Of a DNA stretch of 10,885 nt, positions 6,970 through 10,885 are shown in pieces; position 1 is the first letter of the stretch, and each line of letters opens with the position of its first letter. A program made the position numbers and the translations under genes. Source of the DNA: an uncultured Bdellovibrio sp. GTDB lineage: Bacteria > Bdellovibrionota > Bdellovibrionia > Bdellovibrionales > Bdellovibrionaceae. The DNA lies in assembly GCA_946480995.1 (NCBI GenBank), contig CAMLMF010000043.1, positions 1 through 10,885 on the forward strand, given 5' to 3'. The notes under the pieces were generated by a model. The model was not told where the DNA came from and ran no database searches. It worked only from the letters and a program-made list of their open reading frames with translations.

Positions 6970-8019
6970 GTGCTTAAAGTTGGACAACTATTAAAATTTG
7001 TTTCGGACTTAAACCCTCAAAATACGCCGACACGCCTGTCTTTTTACAATTTTCTGCGCGGTTTTCCACACCCTGATGACGCTCTAACCCCTGAATTAAT
7101 TGAGACATTCTTCAATTACTGCATGGATTACCCGCATTGGGCTTCCAACAAGGCTCAGCTCGGTCACGAAGTGCATTTTTTGTTGGAAAACTTCAACAGT
7201 TTTTACCAACAAAAGTTCGATCTCAGCCCGATCCTTTTCCCGCAAAAATTACAGCTTTTGGAAATCGAGCACTTTTCTGATTTAATTGACGCGGCGAGCG
7301 CATATGTTAAGACTCTGTGCGGCGAAAAAGACAAGTTTCGCGTGCTGCCAGATCAGAACAAACGCGTCATCGCGATCATCATGCGCGAAGATAAAGGCCT
7401 TGAGGTTCGTTGCTTTGATCGCAAGTTCACGATCCGCAAAGGCATGCTTGAGCCTCTTCGTAATGACTTGGTTCTTTATTACACTCCAGAGCTGGAATTA
7501 AGCAGCCATCACACGCACAAGATCGAAGTGTCGCCGTATATCACGGCGCAATTCCGTATCTTGGGCGACAAGATCACAGGATCTTTGCTGAGAGGTTATG
7601 TTTTCCAAAAATTGCAGGAATTCAAAAACGAACCTTTGCACGAACAAACTCGTGTTTTGTTCCCGATCAAACGTTTGGAACAATTCTTTGTCGATCGTCG
7701 GACCGATCCTTATTACCAAGAGCTGGTCAGCCAGCTAGAGCGCACCTGTGCCTTGATTCAGCAAGGGGATGCCGAAGCGGTGAAATGGTCCACCATGGTT
7801 CTGAGCAAATCTGAGAACGCACTAGATAATATTTTCCTAGGGGATAAATTGATGACTCTCCTCGTACGTGACCTCCGTCACGCGATTAACGAGAGCAACC
7901 GTAAGAATCTCTCCTCTTCCGGACTGACTAGTGATATGTTGTCTGCTCAACACCTACCTGAGGCAGATGAAGAATGTCTGAAAATAACTCCACTCAAAGA
8001 GTTCGACTTAACAAATTAA
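6970..8019 (+). CDS. Conserved-looking hypothetical cytoplasmic protein, first gene of the rluB run
   Basis: I do not recognise this protein. The open frame runs from an ATG at 6934, but that ATG has no ribosome site and abuts the -35 of the divergent promoter. An AAGGAG (6958-6963) stands 6 bases before an in-frame GTG at 6970, which is taken as the start (349 aa, MLKVGQLLKFVSDLNPQ). The protein is soluble with no signal peptide. The N-terminal third is helical and rich in aromatics (FYNFLRGFPHPDDALTPELIETFF). A beta-rich middle follows (about 125-205: KFRVLPDQNKRVIAIIMRED...CFDRKFTIRKG), then a helical C-terminal third. The last 46 bases overlap the rluB start, so the two are probably translated together. 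A link to ribosome maturation is suggested only by this coupling. Confidence 0.75.
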   Translation: MLKVGQLLKFVSDLNPQNTPTRLSFYNFLRGFPHPDDALTPELIETFFNYCMDYPHWASNKAQLGHEVHFLLENFNSFYQQKFDLSPILFPQKLQLLEIEHFSDLIDAASAYVKTLCGEKDKFRVLPDQNKRVIAIIMREDKGLEVRCFDRKFTIRKGMLEPLRNDLVLYYTPELELSSHHTHKIEVSPYITAQFRILGDKITGSLLRGYVFQKLQEFKNEPLHEQTRVLFPIKRLEQFFVDRRTDPYYQELVSQLERTCALIQQGDAEAVKWSTMVLSKSENALDNIFLGDKLMTLLVRDLRHAINESNRKNLSSSGLTSDMLSAQHLPEADEECLKITPLKEFDLTN

Positions 8020-8834
8020 TCGCAGACAGTGGCTTAGCTTCTCGTCGTCATGCAGACCGCATGATCGAAGAGGGTGCTGTCACTGTGAATGGCAAGCGCG
8101 TCTACGAACTTGGCATCAAAGTAGACCCTCAAGCCGACAGAATCTTGGTTGAAGGCAAACCTTTACGCAAACCTCTGACACAAAAAATATACCTTGTGAT
8201 GAATAAGCCTCGTGGCGTTCTTACGACGATGGACGATCCACATGATCGTCCGACAATTGCGCATTACTTAGAAGGCGTGCCATCGCGTGTGTTCCCCGTG
8301 GGTCGTCTGGACTGGGATTCTGAGGGCATGTTGCTTTTGACTAACGATGGCGACTTCGCCAACAAAGTTATGCACCCAAAAGCGGAAGTTACAAAAACGT
8401 ATCTGGTGAAATTAGATGGACAACCGGCCCCTTTCCAAATCGATAAGCTAAAAAAAGGCGTCTCGATCGTCGGTGGTCGCGTATCTGCTCGTCACATCGA
8501 AAAAATTAAAAAGTCTGGCGAAAACAAATCTGAAAAGTACGAATGGTACAAAATCGTGATCACTGAGGGCAAAAATCGTCAGATCCGTCAGATGTTTGAA
8601 AAAATTGGCTTCGACGTATTAAAACTGCAACGTGTGGCCATCGGTCGTTTGCGTTTAGGCGCTTTAAAAACTGGCGAACTGGTTTACATCAATGATGTTG
8701 CCGTGGAACGCGTGTTCCTGCCAGATGATCCGGACGAGATTAAAACAAAACGCACTTACAAAGGCCGCGCGACTTCTGCAAAGAAAACAGCAAAGCCTGC
8801 TTCACGAGTTAAAGTAAAAAAACCGCGAAAGTAA
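7974..8834 (+). CDS. rluB: 23S rRNA pseudouridine synthase, RluB/RsuA family
   Basis: A 286-aa enzyme that converts uridine to pseudouridine in ribosomal RNA. An N-terminal S4 RNA-binding domain (about 10-57, 'RLNKLIADSGLASRRHADRMI') is followed by the RsuA-type catalytic domain. 'KIYLVMNKPRGVLTT' (71-85) opens it, and 'FPVGRLDWDSEGMLLLTNDG' (107-126) is the signature loop with catalytic D113. 'EGKNRQIRQMFEKIGFDVLKLQR' (198-220) is the conserved C-terminal motif. A lysine- and arginine-rich tail (about 257-286) adds RNA affinity. RluB is the likeliest subtype, but RluE/RluF/RsuA cannot be excluded by eye. The ATG lies 46 bases inside the upstream gene with a GAGG about 10 bases away, which fits coupled translation. 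The S4 domain starts near residue 10, as expected for a complete N-terminus. Confidence 0.9.
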   Translation: MSENNSTQRVRLNKLIADSGLASRRHADRMIEEGAVTVNGKRVYELGIKVDPQADRILVEGKPLRKPLTQKIYLVMNKPRGVLTTMDDPHDRPTIAHYLEGVPSRVFPVGRLDWDSEGMLLLTNDGDFANKVMHPKAEVTKTYLVKLDGQPAPFQIDKLKKGVSIVGGRVSARHIEKIKKSGENKSEKYEWYKIVITEGKNRQIRQMFEKIGFDVLKLQRVAIGRLRLGALKTGELVYINDVAVERVFLPDDPDEIKTKRTYKGRATSAKKTAKPASRVKVKKPRK

Positions 8835-8840
8835 TTAGTC

Positions 8841-9734
8841 ATGCCTAAAATCAGCCCACGCTTACGAGGAACTATTGAAATTTCCATTGCAAGCATGGGC
8901 TTTGGTTTTTTAGGCATCTTCGGTAAATGGGCCTTTTCATCAGGCCTTTCTGTCGGCGAGTTTCTTTCTTACCGCTTCGCTTTAGCGGGAATTCTTTTAT
9001 GGATTGCCCTGCTGCTATTCAAACCAGATCTAGTCAAACTTACCAAAAAACAAATCTTCGTCGCAGCGATGCTGGGAATCTTTGGTTACGGTTTTTTTGC
9101 GACATTATATTTTGAAGCGATTGACGGACTCAGTGTCACCCTTGCGGCCCTGTTACTTTATACTTACCCTTTTTGGATAAATATCTTTTCGCATTTTTTC
9201 ACCCACGATAAAATTTCGCGCAAAGAAGCTTTGTACTTGGTCACGGCGTCAGCGGGATTGGTTCTTTTGTTATGGGGACATATTGAAGTTAAAAACATCT
9301 GGGCTATCGCTGCGGGATTAGGGTCGGCGATTAGTTATGCTATTTATGTTTTGCTTTCGGGCAAACTGCAAAAAACAGTCAACTCAGTTTCTTCAGCACT
9401 TTATGTAATAACTTTTGCCGCCTTGGCTTTGATACTTTTTCATCGTCCCGATTTTTCTCAGGTTCACAACTTAAGTGCCTTCCAGACTTCGACTATTTTA
9501 GGTATTGCTTTGATCTGTACGGTTTTACCCTTAAGCCTTGAGCTGGCGGCTTTGCAAAAATTAAGAAGCACCGAAGTGGCTTTGCTAATGATGATCGAAC
9601 CACTCACCGCCGCCGCGATGGGGGCTTTGCTCTTTAAGGAAAGCCTCAGCTTACGCCAACTCATTGGCGTCGTTATCGTTGTGGCTTCATTGATCGCGAA
9701 CACTCTTGCGAAAAAACCAACTCGTCTGGACTAA
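8841..9734 (+). CDS. DMT-superfamily (EamA) transporter
   Basis: A 297-aa inner-membrane protein with two EamA repeats (about 10-145 and 152-290) and about ten hydrophobic segments. Recognisable patches are 'TLYFEAIDGLSVTLAALLLYTYPFW' in repeat 1 and 'LRSTEVALLMMIEPLTAAAMGALLFKESLS' in repeat 2; the latter is the typical end of drug/metabolite exporters (RhaT/YdcZ-like fold). Substrate is unknown; members export amino acids, metabolites or drugs. It starts 6 bases after the rluB stop without a clear ribosome site, so it likely depends on translation through rluB. Length is normal for the family. Confidence 0.9.
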   Translation: MPKISPRLRGTIEISIASMGFGFLGIFGKWAFSSGLSVGEFLSYRFALAGILLWIALLLFKPDLVKLTKKQIFVAAMLGIFGYGFFATLYFEAIDGLSVTLAALLLYTYPFWINIFSHFFTHDKISRKEALYLVTASAGLVLLLWGHIEVKNIWAIAAGLGSAISYAIYVLLSGKLQKTVNSVSSALYVITFAALALILFHRPDFSQVHNLSAFQTSTILGIALICTVLPLSLELAALQKLRSTEVALLMMIEPLTAAAMGALLFKESLSLRQLIGVVIVVASLIANTLAKKPTRLD

Positions 9735-9760
9735 AATTCAGCTTTCGGACGCCATATGAA

Positions 9761-9789
9761 ATGAGTAGGCTACAGACTAGGTCTATAAA
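9761..9789 (+). promoter_or_regulatory. Possible promoter of the small-ORF RNA
   Basis: TATAAA at 9784-9789 (5 of 6 to the -10 consensus) with only a poor -35 (ATGAGT, 9761-9766, 17 bases away). A start at about 9796-9798 would place the transcript's first bases directly on the 5' hairpin (9799-9822). The -35 is weak, so the call rests mainly on the -10 and its position. Confidence 0.35.
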
Positions 9790-9798
9790 ATGCAAAAA

Positions 9799-9822
9799 GC
9801 GACAGTGCCTTCGCAAAGTCGC
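9799..9822 (+). promoter_or_regulatory. 5' hairpin of the small-ORF leader
   Basis: GCGAC (9799-9803) pairs with GTCGC (9818-9822), and inside it TGC (9806-9808) pairs with GCA (9813-9815) around CTTC, with a symmetric AG/AA internal loop. No T-run follows, so it is unlikely to terminate the upstream transporter mRNA. Its inner bases are the same ones that form the long inverted repeat with 10058-10071, so the two pairings exclude each other. Confidence 0.45.
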
Positions 9823-9862
9823 CTTCTGGACGGAACCCCTCTAATTTCCTAGAAGGAGGTCC
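9822..9862 (+). promoter_or_regulatory. Possible Shine-Dalgarno-masking element of the small ORF
   Basis: The strong ribosome site AGAAGGAGGT lies at 9851-9860, 5 bases before ATG 9866. CCTTCT (9822-9827) is an exact complement of AGAAGG (9851-9856). Separately, GGCCTCCT (9973-9980), just after the ORF, can pair with AGGAGGTC (9854-9861) over 8 bases with one G.U. Either pairing would hide the ribosome site. No energies could be computed. Confidence 0.4.
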
Positions 9863-9865
9863 GAT

Positions 9866-9967
9866 ATGAATCACCACTATGATTCTATTCGGCGAGTTCT
9901 GAAAATAATTAAGCAGATTCTTGTTATAGTTGGGCTTTTGGTCAAAATTATTCGCGAGCTCTTGTAG
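9866..9967 (+). CDS. Small cationic amphipathic peptide, candidate type I toxin or leader peptide
   Basis: A 33-aa ORF starting MNHHYDSIRRVLKIIKQ. The translation signal is excellent: AGAAGGAGGT ends 5 bases before the ATG, among the best ribosome sites in the window. From residue 7 the peptide can form one long helix. Charged residues R9, R10, K13, K16, K27, R30 and E31 fall on one face, and the others are mostly Ile, Leu and Val (18-26 uninterrupted apart from G23). Net charge is about +4, not counting histidines. Size and character resemble membrane-acting type I toxins such as TisB (29 aa) and AapA (30 aa); no sequence homology is claimed. It lies inside the 9805-10071 inverted repeat, and its stop sits in a hairpin (9953-9973). 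A regulatory leader peptide or another membrane micropeptide is also possible. Confidence 0.55.
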   Translation: MNHHYDSIRRVLKIIKQILVIVGLLVKIIRELL

Positions 9968-9973
9968 CTCGTG
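9953..9973 (+). other. Hairpin over the small-ORF stop codon
   Basis: CGCGAGCT (9953-9960), loop CTTGT, AGCTCGTG (9966-9973): eight pairs with one G.U. The stop codon TAG (9965-9967) falls at the loop/stem junction. No T-run follows, so it is probably part of the RNA fold or a 3' stabiliser, not a terminator. Confidence 0.4.
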
Positions 9974-10021
9974 GCCTCCTGAACGTTTCTGGGCTTTGTA
10001 GGCACTAGGACCAAGGACGGG

Positions 10022-10050
10022 ACTTAAAATCCTATTAGCAGTGGTTTCAA
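10022..10050 (-). promoter_or_regulatory. Weak antisense promoter candidate facing the small ORF
   Basis: On the minus strand, TTGAAA (10050-10045; 5 of 6), 17 bases, then TTAAGT (10027-10022; 3 of 6). A transcript starting near 10015 would run antisense to the 3' region and the coding part of the small ORF. The -10 is poor, so this is only a candidate for an antisense RNA. Confidence 0.22.
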
Positions 10051-10095
10051 TTTTGGGCTTTGCGAAGGCACCTTTAAATCCCCAAGATTTGCGAC

Positions 10096-10123
10096 TTAAG
10101 TTTCAAAATAAGACAACCGATAA
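10096..10123 (+). promoter_or_regulatory. Sigma-28 (FliA)-like promoter of the exported 212-aa protein gene
   Basis: TTAAGTTT (10096-10103), 12 bases, ACCGATAA (10116-10123). Against TAAAGTTT-N11-GCCGATAA this is 7 of 8 plus 7 of 8, with one extra spacer base, the same spacing as in the motA promoter. The start would be near 10130, about 25 bases before ATG 10155. It also argues against the in-frame GTG at 10041, which lies upstream of the promoter. Confidence 0.6.
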
Positions 10124-10154
10124 CCTTCATAGTAAAACCATGGAAAGGTTTTTT

Positions 10155-10793
10155 ATGATGAAGATATTTATCTTTGCTTTCTTGATTGGAATGACAATTC
10201 AATCCAGCGCGGCCGACCCCATTGTCGTCGACGTTCGGCGCAATATCACTTTGGCTGAAGACGACCCCGTCTATAAAGACTTCTATATAAATGCGGATGC
10301 CAGCCTGGGCTTAAAAAAGAATATGGTCGTCACAGCCGTGCGCAAAATCAATATTCGCGATGCCAGTGGCGCCAGCGCTGTCGGTGAAATTCTGGTGCCC
10401 GTGGGCCAATTAAAAATTATCGCAGTTTATGATCGCGTCGCCGTGGCGCGCGAATACACTCTGCTTTCCCGTGATGATTTACCTATGCTAGAGCAGATTG
10501 GAATTATGACTGGGGATCGCATCGACACCAAAGGCTCATTTATTGATAACAGCAAACCAAAGCCCAAACGCAAAGTGGCTGAGGAAACCAGCACTCCCCC
10601 AGGAACAGCGGTGGCCGTCGCTCCCCCTACGGCAGCTCCGGGCCCTGTAGAAAGTGCAGACCAAAAGGCGCAAAATTTGTTAAAGGCCGCAGAAACCACA
10701 CCCGGCCCAACATTAGCTCCGGCAGCACGTAAGACCGCTGGGGAAACGCTTGAAAAAACAGCGGATTCGGGTGACAACACTCTTCATGAGTGA
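10155..10793 (+). CDS. Exported protein of unknown function, likely in the flagellar (sigma-28) regulon
   Basis: A 212-aa protein from ATG 10155, chosen because GGAAAGG lies 6 bases upstream and the residues that follow form a signal peptide (MMKIFIFAFLIGMTIQSSAA, cleavage near residue 19/20). An in-frame GTG at 10041 would bury this leader and overlap the inverted repeat. The mature domain (about 21-125) is beta-rich with 'DFYINADASLGLKKNMVVTAVRKINI' and 'VGEILVPVGQLKIIAVYDRVAVARE'. This spacing loosely recalls the small beta domains of periplasmic flagellar or surface proteins such as FlgT, but is too vague to name. The tail (about 133-212) is low-complexity, rich in Pro, Ala, Thr and Lys. 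It is therefore probably a periplasmic or envelope protein with a wall-spanning linker-like tail. The stop overlaps the next gene by 8 bases. Confidence 0.75.
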   Translation: MMKIFIFAFLIGMTIQSSAADPIVVDVRRNITLAEDDPVYKDFYINADASLGLKKNMVVTAVRKINIRDASGASAVGEILVPVGQLKIIAVYDRVAVAREYTLLSRDDLPMLEQIGIMTGDRIDTKGSFIDNSKPKPKRKVAEETSTPPGTAVAVAPPTAAPGPVESADQKAQNLLKAAETTPGPTLAPAARKTAGETLEKTADSGDNTLHE

Positions 10794-10885
10794 CAATTCT
10801 TATTTTCGTATTCGCCTAAGCCAAGTTCCCGCGGAACTTGAAGACATCATCACCACACATTGCTTCGAATCTGGAGCCTCAGGAG
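10786..10885 (+). CDS. prmA: Start of a gene cut by the window edge, probably ribosomal protein L11 methyltransferase
   Basis: 33 complete codons of an open frame that begins ATG AGT GAC inside the last codons of the upstream gene (8-base overlap, ATGAGTGA) and runs off the end of the window. The translation 'YFRIRLSQVPAELEDIITT' then 'CFESGASG' fits the N-terminal substrate-recognition domain of PrmA, which typically opens with a short strand, an 'E..E.....L...GA.G' helix and a turn. The SAM-binding domain is outside the window, so the name is tentative. No clear ribosome site is seen, suggesting coupling to the upstream gene. Confidence 0.5.
   Translation, partial: MSDNSYFRIRLSQVPAELEDIITTHCFESGASG

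Larger units (their letters stand above)
9805..10071. repeat. 14-base perfect inverted repeat spanning the small ORF
   Basis: GTGCCTTCGCAAAG at 9805-9818 is the exact reverse complement of CTTTGCGAAGGCAC at 10058-10071. A third, imperfect copy of the right arm lies at 9990-10005 (TGGGCTTTGTAGGCAC against TGGGCTTTGCGAAGGCAC at 10054-10071, two bases shorter). No target-site duplication or transposase is seen, so pairing within an RNA is preferred over a mobile element. Confidence 0.7.

Noticed and set aside
9840..9867. TCTAATTT-N12-TCCGATAT, a third sigma-28-like match with the same spacing.
   Set aside because: It overlaps the Shine-Dalgarno and the ATG of the small ORF, so a transcript from it would start inside the coding region; the -35 matches only 5 of 8.
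9799..9880. A known riboswitch (c-di-GMP GEMM, fluoride, guanidine) before the small ORF, suggested by 'CGCAAAG' and a structured leader.
   Set aside because: The conserved core bases of those classes are not present; only the short CGCAAAG resembles GEMM.
9805..10071. A miniature transposable element bounded by the 14-base inverted repeat.
   Set aside because: No flanking target duplication, and the arms coincide with RNA hairpin positions; a genome-wide copy search would be needed to revive it.
10041..10154. In-frame N-terminal extension of the exported protein from GTG 10041.
   Set aside because: It would hide the signal peptide, contains the right arm of the inverted repeat and the sigma-28-like promoter, and lacks a ribosome site.
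10427..10780. Minus-strand 117-codon open frame.
   Set aside because: Shadow of the Ala/Pro-rich tail of the forward gene; composition is a mirror of that bias and there is no ribosome site.

Overview
The window looks like chromosomal DNA from a Bdellovibrio-like predatory deltaproteobacterium (Bdellovibrionota). This is inferred from the proton-type MotA/MotB pair next to a DsbD, sigma-28-like promoters, mid-range GC, dense packing with coupled starts, and the style of the uncharacterised proteins. No rRNA or other decisive marker is present, so the genus is an inference. There are no insertion sequences, CRISPR arrays or tRNAs.

Layout. (1) 69-767 (+) is a TorF/Gcw_chp-family outer-membrane protein, convergent with and overlapping the motA-motB flagellar stator operon (739-2591, -). 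A sigma-28-like promoter sits in front of motA. (2) 2694-5311 (+) is a two-gene unit: a full-length DsbD thiol:disulfide interchange protein, then an alpha/beta hydrolase whose start overlaps the dsbD stop (TAATG). (3) 5308-6201 (-) is a stand-alone ThiF/TcdA-like E1 adenylyltransferase, with a good sigma-70-type promoter. (4) 6359-6862 (-) is a coiled-coil protein with a strong promoter and Shine-Dalgarno. (5) 6970-9734 (+) is a three-gene run: an unrecognised 349-aa protein (probable GTG start), an RluB/RsuA-type rRNA pseudouridine synthase that overlaps it by 46 bases, and a DMT/EamA transporter. (6) 9735-10154 is a 420-base stretch without a large gene. It holds a 33-codon ORF with a near-perfect Shine-Dalgarno and a 14-base perfect inverted repeat that spans it. 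(7) 10155-10793 (+) is an exported protein of unknown function behind a very good sigma-28-like promoter. It is followed by an overlapping gene cut by the window edge, probably prmA.

The most interesting part is 9784-10071. A short peptide of the TisB/AapA style (cationic, amphipathic, 33 aa) is encoded in a transcript whose 5' end could pair with its 3' end. Its Shine-Dalgarno has two possible masking partners. This is the architecture of type I toxin mRNAs, and a weak antisense promoter candidate exists on the other strand. This remains a hypothesis from sequence alone. The second theme is motility: the motA promoter and the promoter of the exported 212-aa protein share the same sigma-28-like layout (8-mer, 12 bases, (A)CCGATA). 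This suggests that the uncharacterised exported protein belongs to the late flagellar regulon.
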